Part shown: piece after piece, positions 33,325 through 41,105 of the stretch
How positions within the stretch are numbered: the stretch's first letter is position 1
How the letters are laid out: each line of letters begins with the position of its first letter
From: an uncultured Porphyromonadaceae bacterium
GTDB lineage: Bacteria; Bacteroidota; Bacteroidia; Bacteroidales; Muribaculaceae
Direction of reading: 5' to 3'
Length of the DNA: 64,000 bases
Assembly (NCBI GenBank): GCA_905198125.1
Contig: CAJKBH010000016.1
Location: 1-64,000 of the forward strand
The notes under the pieces: generated by a model
Seen by the model: only the letters and a program-made list of their open reading frames with translations
Databases searched by the model: none
What the model was told of the DNA's origin: nothing
Translations under genes and position numbers: made by a program

Positions 33325-33939
33325 ATGCCAAACAAAAAGCCTCAGGTGGTATATCTCCACGGATTGCAGTCGTCGGGACAGTCGGCGACCTGCCAGCGGT
33401 TGCGCCGCGCTCTGCCTAAACATGAAGTCATCACGCCCGATCTGGCGGTGCCTCCCGAAATGGCCATGACCGAACTGAAACGACTGGCGTCGCTCATCAG
33501 CCCGGATGCCGTAATAGTCGGCACGTCGATGGGGGGCATGTTCGCGCAGCAGTTCCGTGGATTCAAACGCATCCTGATCAATCCCAGCTTCCACGTGAGC
33601 CGCAAGCTGTCGGAATTTACCGGCCAGCGTCTGCCTTTCCACAATCCGCGCAAGGATGGCCTGAAGGATTTCGAAGTCAACGACAAATTAGTGAAGAAAT
33701 ACGAGAAGCTGGAGGCCAAGCAGTTCGATCCCAAATCGGGAATCATAGGCAAACACCCGGACTCGCCCGACCTGGTGTGGGCCTTCTTCGGCACTCAGGA
33801 CACCGTGGTGAACGGCAAGGAGGAGTACCTGCAGCATTATTCGCAGTATCAGGACTTCGATGGGGGCCATCGTCTCGATCCGGACACGACCCTGAACCTG
33901 ATAGTACCCAAAATCCTGGAACTGACCTCTAAACAATAA
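33325..33939 (+). CDS. YqiA/YcfP family alpha/beta hydrolase
   Basis: 204 residues. Beta-strand and oxyanion segment VVYLHGLQSSGQS at the N-terminus, nucleophile elbow GTSMGG (Ser about 72), Asp in FFGTQDTVV and His in DGGHRLD form the triad of this small hydrolase family. Probably a cytoplasmic esterase; natural substrate unknown. It starts a plus-strand group with the GH5 lipoprotein gene 24 nt downstream. Confidence 0.85.
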   Translation: MPNKKPQVVYLHGLQSSGQSATCQRLRRALPKHEVITPDLAVPPEMAMTELKRLASLISPDAVIVGTSMGGMFAQQFRGFKRILINPSFHVSRKLSEFTGQRLPFHNPRKDGLKDFEVNDKLVKKYEKLEAKQFDPKSGIIGKHPDSPDLVWAFFGTQDTVVNGKEEYLQHYSQYQDFDGGHRLDPDTTLNLIVPKILELTSKQ

Positions 33940-33963
33940 CAGAACACCTCATAAAGACCGACT

Positions 33964-35247
33964 ATGAAAAAACTACTGTATATGCTGGCATGTATACTTG
34001 GCGTCGGCGCCCTGTCATGCGGCACAAAGACCACGAAACAGGAGCCTTCGGGCTTCGTAAAGGTTGAGAACGGCGAGTTTACGCTCGACGGCAAACCTTA
34101 TAAATACATAGGCACCAATTTCTGGTACGGTGCCATCTTAGGCAGCGAGGGACGCGGGGGCGACCGCGCGCGCCTGCTTCGCGAGCTGGATTCGCTTCAC
34201 GCTTTGGGCCTGGACAACCTGCGCATCTTAGCCGGCGGTCAGGGCGACCGCCACATCCCGTCGCACATCGAGCCGACATTGGAGACGGCCCCGGGAGTCT
34301 ACAACGACACCATCCTGGCGGGTCTGGACTTCCTGCTGTCGGAAATGGAAAAGCGCGGCATGAAGGGCGTGATCTACCTGAACAACGCCTGGGAATGGAG
34401 CGGAGGCTACGGATCGTACTTAGAGTGGGCCGGACGCGGCAAGGCACCGGTGCCGTCCGTTGACGGCTGGCCGGCTTACAACGACTATGTAAAGGCGTTC
34501 GTGATGGACACCGTGGCACGCCGCATGGCCACTGACCACGCCCGTTTCATGGCAGGGCGCACCAACCGCTACACCGGCAAGCCCTACAAGGACTCCCCCG
34601 CCATCATGTCGTGGCAGGTGGCCAACGAGCCGCGTAGTTTCTCGGACGAAGGCAAGCCTTACCTCAAGAGCTGGATTCAGGAGACGGCGCGCGCCATCAA
34701 GGAGGTTGACCCCAACCACCTGGTATCGACCGGCAGCGAGGGTAAGCATGGCTGCGAGCAGGATCTGGAACTGTGGGCCGACATCCACGCCATGCCCGAA
34801 ATCGACTACGCCATCGCGCATCTGTGGCCCTACAACTGGGGCTGGGCGAATCCCGACAGCCTGAAGCAGCACGTGGGCGTTTCGTGCGAGAAAGCCAAGG
34901 AATACATCGGTCTGCACGCCGCCAAGGCCAAGCAGATGAACAAACCGCTGGTGATAGAGGAGTTCGGCTATCCGCGCGACGACATGGGCTTAGAACCCGG
35001 CAGTCCCACCGAGGCCCGCGACGCGTTCTATGACTACATGTGCGGCTTAGTGGCCGACGGCACCATCTCGGGCCTCAACTTCTGGGGCTGGGGCGGCGAG
35101 GCCAAGCCCAAGCATGCCGTATGGGAACCAGGCGACGACTACACAGGCGATCCCGCCCAGGAGGATCAGGGCCTGAACTCGATTTTCCAGGACGATAAAT
35201 CAACGTTGAACGTAATCAAAAAACATACGGCAAAATTCAAGAAATGA
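33964..35247 (+). CDS. glycoside hydrolase family 5 lipoprotein (mannanase-like)
   Basis: 427 residues. Lipoprotein signal with a Cys near residue 19 (GALSCGTKT). The (beta/alpha)8 fold of GH5 is evident, with YIGTNFWYG at the start, the acid/base Glu in SWQVANEPRS and the nucleophile Glu in LVIEEFGYPR. The NxWEWSGGYGSYLEWAG segment resembles GH5_7 endo-beta-mannanases. It would cleave beta-mannan or a related glycan at the cell surface or in the periplasm. No SusC/SusD genes lie nearby, so it is not in a typical polysaccharide locus. Confidence 0.85.
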   Translation: MKKLLYMLACILGVGALSCGTKTTKQEPSGFVKVENGEFTLDGKPYKYIGTNFWYGAILGSEGRGGDRARLLRELDSLHALGLDNLRILAGGQGDRHIPSHIEPTLETAPGVYNDTILAGLDFLLSEMEKRGMKGVIYLNNAWEWSGGYGSYLEWAGRGKAPVPSVDGWPAYNDYVKAFVMDTVARRMATDHARFMAGRTNRYTGKPYKDSPAIMSWQVANEPRSFSDEGKPYLKSWIQETARAIKEVDPNHLVSTGSEGKHGCEQDLELWADIHAMPEIDYAIAHLWPYNWGWANPDSLKQHVGVSCEKAKEYIGLHAAKAKQMNKPLVIEEFGYPRDDMGLEPGSPTEARDAFYDYMCGLVADGTISGLNFWGWGGEAKPKHAVWEPGDDYTGDPAQEDQGLNSIFQDDKSTLNVIKKHTAKFKK

Positions 35248-35741
35248 AAAAGCTGCAGATAGTAACCGAAATCGAGGAACTGACATACGACGAACTCACG
35301 CCCGAGGACCGTGGCCTGATAGACCGCGCCAAGTCCATGACACGCACCAGCTACGTGCCCTACTCGCATTTCCATGTGGGAGCGGCGCTTCTGATGGCCA
35401 ACGGCGAGATCGTGACCGGTTCCAACCAGGAGAACGCCGCCTTCTCGCCCACGATGTGCGCCGAGCGCAACGCGGCTTTCCAGGCCGGCGCCCTCTATCC
35501 GGGCGTGGCGATGAAGAAGATAGCCATAGCCGCCTGGACCATGAACGGACACGAGGAGGGGACTCCCTACGAACTCTGCTTCCAGGGACAGCCCATCTCC
35601 CCGTGCGGCGTATGCCGTCAGGCCCTGCTGGAATACGAAGCCGCTTACGGCACTGTCGAAGTCCTGCTCTATGGCCGCGAACGCATCCTGCGCTTCCCCT
35701 CCGTCGCCTCGCTGCTGCCTTATTGTTTCACCGAATTCTGA
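35244..35741 (+). CDS. cdd: cytidine deaminase
   Basis: 165 residues. The zinc-site motifs CAERNAAFQ (with the preceding Glu-containing NQENAAFSPTM segment) and PCGVCRQAL define the homotetrameric Cdd family, which converts cytidine and deoxycytidine to uridines. The start overlaps the GH5 stop codon (ATGA), so translation is coupled. A 12-bp hairpin 43 nt after the stop may end the transcript. Confidence 0.95.
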   Translation: MKKLQIVTEIEELTYDELTPEDRGLIDRAKSMTRTSYVPYSHFHVGAALLMANGEIVTGSNQENAAFSPTMCAERNAAFQAGALYPGVAMKKIAIAAWTMNGHEEGTPYELCFQGQPISPCGVCRQALLEYEAAYGTVEVLLYGRERILRFPSVASLLPYCFTEF

Positions 35742-35783
35742 ACTTTTAAGGATTCCGGAAGGTTAAACTAAGAAACGCATTAA

Positions 35784-35817
35784 GAGTCTATCCAATAACA
35801 CAGAGTTGGATAGACTC
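35784..35817. terminator. perfect 12-bp hairpin between cdd and the next gene
   Basis: GAGTCTATCCAA pairs with TTGGATAGACTC across a 10-nt loop. No T-run follows, so it could be a terminator of the weak Bacteroidetes kind or a 5' leader hairpin of the lipoprotein gene at 35839. Confidence 0.55.
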
Positions 35818-35838
35818 AACCATTAATTAAGTAAGATT

Positions 35839-36303
35839 ATGAAAATCAAGGTTAGGACAATATTGTTCGCAATGGTATCGCTGTTCATGCTGGCCGGGAT
35901 GACATCGTGCGTCAGCGACGATCCATGGTGGGACAACCCCGGCTACGGATGGGATTCGTTCAACGATCCGCGCCTGCGCGGCTACTGGCAGCTGGTGCAA
36001 TATAATTCCGACCCAGTGCCGGTGCGCGAAGCCAACTGGATGTATTTCAACGGCAACGGTGCGGGATGGTACTATTATCTGGACAACGGCTATCAGGAGC
36101 GCGAGCGTATGCGCTATTGGTGCCAGGACGCCGTGTCGGGCGCATCGAATTACCAGATCAACATACAGTACGAATACTCGTCGCCGCTGACCACGAGCTA
36201 CTGGTTCACCCACGGCGGCAACACGCTGTGGATGCAGTGGACCACCAACGGCGGACGTGTGCAGACATACGTGTACGACCTGGTGGATTCAGCCCCCTGG
36301 TGA
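35839..36303 (+). CDS. small tryptophan-rich lipoprotein, function unknown
   Basis: 154 residues. Lipoprotein signal (LAGMTSCVSDD, Cys about 22). The mature part is rich in Trp, Tyr and Asn (DDPWWDNPGYGWDS, RGYWQLVQYN, WYYYLDNGY), typical of the Bacteroides lipocalin-like small lipoproteins with a beta-barrel fold. I do not recognise a named family. It stands alone between a hairpin and the ychF promoter. Confidence 0.65.
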   Translation: MKIKVRTILFAMVSLFMLAGMTSCVSDDPWWDNPGYGWDSFNDPRLRGYWQLVQYNSDPVPVREANWMYFNGNGAGWYYYLDNGYQERERMRYWCQDAVSGASNYQINIQYEYSSPLTTSYWFTHGGNTLWMQWTTNGGRVQTYVYDLVDSAPW

Positions 36304-36310
36304 CGCTCTA

Positions 36311-36341
36311 TTGCGCGAGTCGTAAAATTTTCGTAATTTTG
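36311..36341 (+). promoter_or_regulatory. ychF promoter
   Basis: TTG (36311-36313), 20 nt, TAATTTTG (36334-36341), about 23 nt before the start codon. Confidence 0.75.
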
Positions 36342-36364
36342 CGCCGTATCTATCATAATTTGAA

Positions 36365-37468
36365 ATGTCTTTAAAATGTGGAATCGTGGGACTGCCCAAC
36401 GTGGGGAAGTCCACACTATTCAATTGTTTAAGCAGCGCCAAGGCCCAGTCGGCCAATTTCCCGTTCTGCACCATCGAGCCGAACGTGGGCATGATAAGTG
36501 TTCCGGATTCGCGTCTGACGCGTCTGGTGGAACTGTGCAATCCCAAGTCGGTGGTTCCGGCCACGGTCGAGATAGTGGACATAGCCGGCCTGGTGAAAGG
36601 AGCCTCGCGCGGCGAGGGCCTCGGCAATAAATTCTTAGCAAATATACGCGAGACGGACGCCATACTTCACGTGTTGCGCTGTTTCGACGACGAGAACGTG
36701 ACGCACGTGGACGGCAGCGTCGACCCGGTGCGCGACATGGAAGTGATAAACTGCGAGCTGCAGCTCAAGGACCTGGAGACCATCGAGTCGCGTCTGGCCA
36801 AGACCGAGAAGGCCGCGAAAGCCGGCGCCGACAAGACGGCCAAGATGCAGCTGGGCGTATTGAACGCCTACAAGGAGGCTTTGGAACAGGGGCGTCCGGC
36901 GCGCAGCGTGGAGCTGGAGGGAACCGAGGAGCAGAAATTCGCCCGCGACATGTTCCTGCTCACCAACAAGCCGGTGCTGTACGTGTGCAACGTCGACGAC
37001 GCATCGGCCGTGTCGGGCAATGAATACACCGAGCAGGTGCGCAAGGCCGCCGAGGCCGAGGGCGCGGGAATGATGATTGTTTCGGCACGCACCGAAAGCG
37101 AGATCGCCGAGCTGGACACCGCCGAGGAGCGCAAGGAGTTCCTTGAGGAGATGGGACTGGAGGAAAGCGGGGCCGACAGGCTGATACGCGCCGCCTACAA
37201 CCTGCTGGACCTGCAGACATATTTCACGGCCGGCGCCGACGAATGCCGCGCATGGACATTTGTCCGCGGCACCAAGGCCCCCAAGGCGGCAGGCATCATC
37301 CACACCGACTTCGAGAAGGGCTTCATCCGCGCCGAAGTGATAAAATACGACGACTATGTGACCCTCGGATCGGAAAGCGCCGTGCGCGACGCCGGCAAAC
37401 TCGGCGTGGAGGGTAAGGAATACGTGGTGCAGGACGGCGACATCATGCACTTCCGTTTCAATGTATAA
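36365..37468 (+). CDS. ychF: Obg-like ATPase YchF
   Basis: 367 residues, full length. G1 GLPNVGKSTLFN (about 8-19), G3 DIAGLVKGAS, and the YchF-specific NCNVDDAS in place of NKxD, which explains the preference for ATP. A coiled coil (about 125-165) and a C-terminal TGS domain (FTVRGTKAPKAAGIIHTDF-like) follow. It binds ribosomes and is linked to translation and stress responses. It has its own promoter and is 11 nt from the GNAT gene downstream. Confidence 0.95.
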   Translation: MSLKCGIVGLPNVGKSTLFNCLSSAKAQSANFPFCTIEPNVGMISVPDSRLTRLVELCNPKSVVPATVEIVDIAGLVKGASRGEGLGNKFLANIRETDAILHVLRCFDDENVTHVDGSVDPVRDMEVINCELQLKDLETIESRLAKTEKAAKAGADKTAKMQLGVLNAYKEALEQGRPARSVELEGTEEQKFARDMFLLTNKPVLYVCNVDDASAVSGNEYTEQVRKAAEAEGAGMMIVSARTESEIAELDTAEERKEFLEEMGLEESGADRLIRAAYNLLDLQTYFTAGADECRAWTFVRGTKAPKAAGIIHTDFEKGFIRAEVIKYDDYVTLGSESAVRDAGKLGVEGKEYVVQDGDIMHFRFNV

Positions 37469-37479
37469 GGTATAAGCCA

Positions 37480-38430
37480 ATGGAGCCGATTATAGATAAA
37501 GTAGACACCGACCTGATTCTTCAAGAGCTGACGCCCGACAAGTTCCTGCGCAACTCGAACAAGGGGGGCAATGAAATCTATATAGTTGACGCGCACAATT
37601 CGCCGAACGTAATGCGCGAGATAGGCCGTCTGCGCGAGATAGCCTTCCGCGATGCCGGCGGCGGCACGGGACTGAGCTGTGACATCGATGAATTCGACAC
37701 CATGGACAATCCCTGCCGACAGATCATAGTGTGGAATCCTGACCGTCACGAGATAATCGGCGGCTACCGTTTCCTGCACGGCAAGGACCTGAAGATAGAG
37801 AACGGCGTGCCTAAGATGGCCACCAGCCACCTGTTCAATTTCAGCGCGGAGTTCCTGCAGAAATACATGCCCGTCACCATCGAGCTGGGACGCAGCTTCG
37901 TGGCCGTGGACTATCAGAACACCAAGTCGCGCCCCAAGGCCATCTACGCCCTCGACAACCTGTGGGACGGCTTAGGGGCGTTGCCCAGCATATATCCCGA
38001 CGTGGAATATCTGTTCGGCAAGGTCACCATGTATCCCAAATTCGGCTCGGAAGGCCGCGACCTGCTGTTGGGTTTCGTGCACCGCCACTTCCCCGATCCC
38101 GACCGGCTGGTATGGCCCATTCATCCCCTGGCCACCAAAGCACTGTCACCTGAAATACAGGGTATGTTCTCAGGCGATTACAAGGAGGACCTGATGCGCC
38201 TCAACCACGGGCTGCGCGAACTGGACCGCCGGATTCCGCCGCTGGTCAACGCCTATATGAGCCTGTCGCCCACAATGCGCACGTTCGGCACCGCAATCAA
38301 CGATGAATTCGGCGACGTGGAGGAGACCGGCATCTTCATCAAGATCGACGATGTGTTCGACGAGAAGAAAATGCGGCACATCAACACCTTCAATCCCGAT
38401 GAATCGGGCTATATTATCTCCAATCGCTGA
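37480..38430 (+). CDS. GNAT N-acyltransferase, GlsB/OlsB-like (hemolysin family)
   Basis: 316 residues. The segments NEIYIVDAHNSPNVMREIGRLR, EIAFRDAGGGTG, DEFDTMDNP and VTIELGRSFVAVDYQ are those of the Bacteroides 'hemolysin' GNAT family that includes GlsB, which N-acylates glycine in glycine-lipid synthesis, and resembles OlsB. It would transfer a 3-hydroxyacyl chain to an amino acid at the inner membrane. The GlsA-type O-acyltransferase partner is not adjacent; instead an ATP-grasp ligase gene follows 13 nt later. The substrate is inferred only from family resemblance. Confidence 0.7.
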   Translation: MEPIIDKVDTDLILQELTPDKFLRNSNKGGNEIYIVDAHNSPNVMREIGRLREIAFRDAGGGTGLSCDIDEFDTMDNPCRQIIVWNPDRHEIIGGYRFLHGKDLKIENGVPKMATSHLFNFSAEFLQKYMPVTIELGRSFVAVDYQNTKSRPKAIYALDNLWDGLGALPSIYPDVEYLFGKVTMYPKFGSEGRDLLLGFVHRHFPDPDRLVWPIHPLATKALSPEIQGMFSGDYKEDLMRLNHGLRELDRRIPPLVNAYMSLSPTMRTFGTAINDEFGDVEETGIFIKIDDVFDEKKMRHINTFNPDESGYIISNR

Positions 38431-38443
38431 AAAGAAATTATTT

Positions 38444-39400
38444 ATGCCTACGAACGGAAATACGGTAATCACCATACTGATGTTGGGCGGGTCGCGCAGA
38501 GTGTCCCTGGCCGAACAGTTCAAGCGGAGCGCGCAGCAGATAGGCTGCGAGGTCCGTTTTTTTGCATACGAACTCGACACCCAGGTACCTATCGCCCTGG
38601 TGGGCAAGGTATTCAAGGGCCTGCCGTTCAACGACCCGGATGTGGTGGACGACATCGTCCGCATAGTCAGGGAGGAGAACGTGAACATCATCCTTCCCAT
38701 CGTGAACGGCGCGATGGAGGTAGCGTCGCTGCTGCGCGAGAAGCTGCCCGACGTGTTCGTGCCCGTGTCGGACTATGACACCACGCGCAGCATGTACGAC
38801 AAGGTGGAGGCCGCCGAAACATTCGAGAAAGCCGGCATACCCATCCCACGCACTTATTCCATCATCAACAACGAGATGCCCGCCATCATCAAGCCCCGCA
38901 AGGGAGGCTCCAGCCGCGGCATACACATATTCCGCCAGGTGGACGACCTGATGAACCATCCCGACCTGGACCAGTATCTGATTCAGGAATACATAGAGGA
39001 TGCGCACGAGTTCACCGTGGACTGCTACGTGTCAAAGACGGGCGAGACGCTTGTGACCGTGCCGCGCGAACGCCTTGAGGTGATGGGCGGCGAGGTGACG
39101 CGCACCGTGACGCGCCGCATCCCCGAACTGATAGACCTGGCCCGCAACATCATAGACATATTCAAGTTCCGCGGTCCGGTCACCATACAGTTCCTGTACG
39201 ACAAGAAGTCGAACCGCTACAAGCTGATGGAAGTGAATCCGCGTCTTGGCGGCGGCGTGATATGCAGCATCTACGCGGGCGCGCCCATCACAGACTATAT
39301 CCTCAAGGAGTCGCTTGGCGTCCAGGTGCGCCCCTGCGACGACTGGATCGACAACGTGCTGATGGCACGCTATCAGAAAGAGGCCATCTTCTTCAATTAA
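38444..39400 (+). CDS. ATP-grasp ligase (CarB/PylC-like)
   Basis: 318 residues when started at the ATG at 38444, which begins a normal Rossmann-like N-terminus (ITILMLGGSRRVSLAEQF); an upstream frame overlaps the previous gene and is not used. The ATP-grasp signature includes AIIKPRKGGSSRGIHIF, LIQEYIEDAHEFTVDCY and the metal-site LMEVNPRLGGGV. Such enzymes join a carboxylate to an amine through an acylphosphate. It sits 13 nt from the GNAT gene and 10 nt from an epimerase-like gene, so the three are probably one operon. Confidence 0.85.
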   Translation: MPTNGNTVITILMLGGSRRVSLAEQFKRSAQQIGCEVRFFAYELDTQVPIALVGKVFKGLPFNDPDVVDDIVRIVREENVNIILPIVNGAMEVASLLREKLPDVFVPVSDYDTTRSMYDKVEAAETFEKAGIPIPRTYSIINNEMPAIIKPRKGGSSRGIHIFRQVDDLMNHPDLDQYLIQEYIEDAHEFTVDCYVSKTGETLVTVPRERLEVMGGEVTRTVTRRIPELIDLARNIIDIFKFRGPVTIQFLYDKKSNRYKLMEVNPRLGGGVICSIYAGAPITDYILKESLGVQVRPCDDWIDNVLMARYQKEAIFFN

Positions 39401-39410
39401 TCAGGAACCA

Positions 39411-40856
39411 ATGGCCGGAAAAAAGGTGTTTTTGACGGGAGCAACGGGCACGATGGGCTTCCAGGGAGTGTTGGAGATGCTGAAGCATCCTGACGAGATA
39501 GAACTGAGCGTGCTGGTACGCCCGGCGAGCAAACGCCATTCCGACGCACACCGTCAGATAGCGAAGTTTGCCGAGGAAGGCAGGCTGACCGTAATCAGCG
39601 GCGACCTGACCGACACGGATGCCATAGAACGTGGCGTACGCGATGCCGACTACGTGTTGCATGTGGGCGGCATGGTGTCGCCCTACGCCGACCATCATCC
39701 CGAGGAAACGATGCGCGTCAACGTGGGTGGCGCCCGCGCCATAGCGCAGGCCGTCAGGAAGCGTCCCGACGGCGGCAAGGGCGTCAAGGTGGTGTACATC
39801 GGCAGCGTGGCGCAGTTGGGCCACCGTCACTGGCCCAACGTGTGGGGCCGCAGCGGCGACCCGGTATGGACCTCGCATTACGATGTGTACGCGCAGTCCA
39901 AGGTCGAGGCCGAGCGCGAGATAACCGAGGCCGGACTCCCCTGCTGGGTGTCGATACGCCAGACAGGCATACTCGCACCCGACATCCTGATGAAAGGCTC
40001 CGACCCCATCACGTTCCACGTACCGCTGCAGGGCGTGCTGGAATGGACCAACGACGAGGACTCCGGCCGGCTCCTGGCCAACTTAGTGCTCGCCGACCTC
40101 CCCGACCGCTTCTGGAAACGATTCTACAACATAGGCAACGGACAGAACTCGCGTCTCACCAACTTTGAGTTCGAGGAGCTGATACTGCGTCACACCGGCT
40201 GCCCGGGCACAAAGAAGATATTCGAACCAAACTGGTTCGCCACGCGCAATTTCCACGGCCTATGGTACGAGGACTCCGACCTGCTTGACGACTATCTGCA
40301 TTACCGCAGCGGCATGAGCGTGGACGGCTATCTGGCGCGCCTCCGCAAACGCTTGCCCTGGTATTTCCGCCTCACACCTTACATACCGGCGTTCGTGTAC
40401 AAGGCCCTTATGAAGTTCGTGGCCTCAGGCCGTCCCAACGGCACGCTGTCGTGGGTCAAGGACCGCAACGAGGAGAAGCTGAAGGTCTACTTCGGCGGTT
40501 ACGATGAATGGCGGAAGATACCCGGCTGGGACAAGGTAAAGGTGGAATTCAGCGACGAGGAGCGCAAGCCTGTCCGTCTTGACCACGGTTACGACGAAAG
40601 CAAACCGGAATCGGAGCTGGATATCGACGACATGCGTCAGGCTGCGGAGTATCGCGGCGGCAGATGCCTGTCGGAGACCATGACGCCCGGCGACCTCGAC
40701 ACCCCGTTGGAATGGGAATGCCACGCCGGCCACCGCTTCACCATGACGCCCCGCCTGGTGCTGCTCGGCGGCCACTGGTGTCCCGAATGCTTCTGCCTCA
40801 ACGCCGACTACGAGGAAATAGCCCGCCACAACCCCTTCTTCGCCCAGGTGCTGTAA
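39411..40856 (+). CDS. extended SDR (NAD-dependent epimerase) with C-terminal zinc-ribbon-like tail
   Basis: 481 residues. NAD-binding TGATGTMGFQG (residues 7-17) and catalytic YAQSK near 162 mark an extended short-chain dehydrogenase. The body continues to about 330; the last 60 residues carry WECHAGHRFTM and GGHWCPECFC, a CxxxH/CxxC arrangement that suggests a zinc-binding ribbon. The substrate is unknown. It closes the GNAT/ATP-grasp operon, followed by a strong hairpin terminator. Confidence 0.75.
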   Translation: MAGKKVFLTGATGTMGFQGVLEMLKHPDEIELSVLVRPASKRHSDAHRQIAKFAEEGRLTVISGDLTDTDAIERGVRDADYVLHVGGMVSPYADHHPEETMRVNVGGARAIAQAVRKRPDGGKGVKVVYIGSVAQLGHRHWPNVWGRSGDPVWTSHYDVYAQSKVEAEREITEAGLPCWVSIRQTGILAPDILMKGSDPITFHVPLQGVLEWTNDEDSGRLLANLVLADLPDRFWKRFYNIGNGQNSRLTNFEFEELILRHTGCPGTKKIFEPNWFATRNFHGLWYEDSDLLDDYLHYRSGMSVDGYLARLRKRLPWYFRLTPYIPAFVYKALMKFVASGRPNGTLSWVKDRNEEKLKVYFGGYDEWRKIPGWDKVKVEFSDEERKPVRLDHGYDESKPESELDIDDMRQAAEYRGGRCLSETMTPGDLDTPLEWECHAGHRFTMTPRLVLLGGHWCPECFCLNADYEEIARHNPFFAQVL

Positions 40857-40890
40857 CCCACTTATCAGAACACATATCTATGTCATAATC

Positions 40891-40917
40891 AGGCCCTGTG
40901 AAATTTTCACGGGGCCT
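40891..40917 (+). terminator. terminator after the GNAT/ATP-grasp/SDR operon
   Basis: AGGCCCTGTGAAA pairs with TTTCACGGGGCCT (one wobble) and is followed by an AT-rich stretch. Confidence 0.75.
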
Positions 40918-40921
40918 TATA

Positions 40922-40952
40922 TTGCATAGTCGCGAATTTTGATGTAATTTTG
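40922..40952 (+). promoter_or_regulatory. promoter of the PurF homologue
   Basis: TTG (40922-40924), 20 nt, TAATTTTG (40945-40952). It produces a leader of about 145 nt. Confidence 0.7.
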
Positions 40953-40971
40953 CCGGAGATTAAGGCAAATG

Positions 40972-41077
40972 ATAGTTTATAGAGTTTATAGAGTTTAAAG
41001 AGTTAAGATAATAGTGTAGACTCTCGTAGTTTTGGCATTCTCTTGACTTTATTCACTTTTTAAACTTTTTAAACTAT
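40972..41077 (+). promoter_or_regulatory. structured leader of the PurF homologue
   Basis: The left arm (40972-40993, two TTTATAGAG-type units) can pair with the right arm 41056-41077 over 22 positions with two U-U mismatches and two wobbles. The long stem lies just before the ribosome-binding region and could regulate expression. It matches no riboswitch that I know. Confidence 0.4.
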
Positions 41078-41105
41078 AACTTGAATTAAGGTAGACAACA
41101 ACAAT

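Noticed and set aside
38303..38443. Longer N-terminus of the ATP-grasp protein
   Set aside because: The extension overlaps the GNAT gene and has no family resemblance; the ATG at 38444 gives a normal start.
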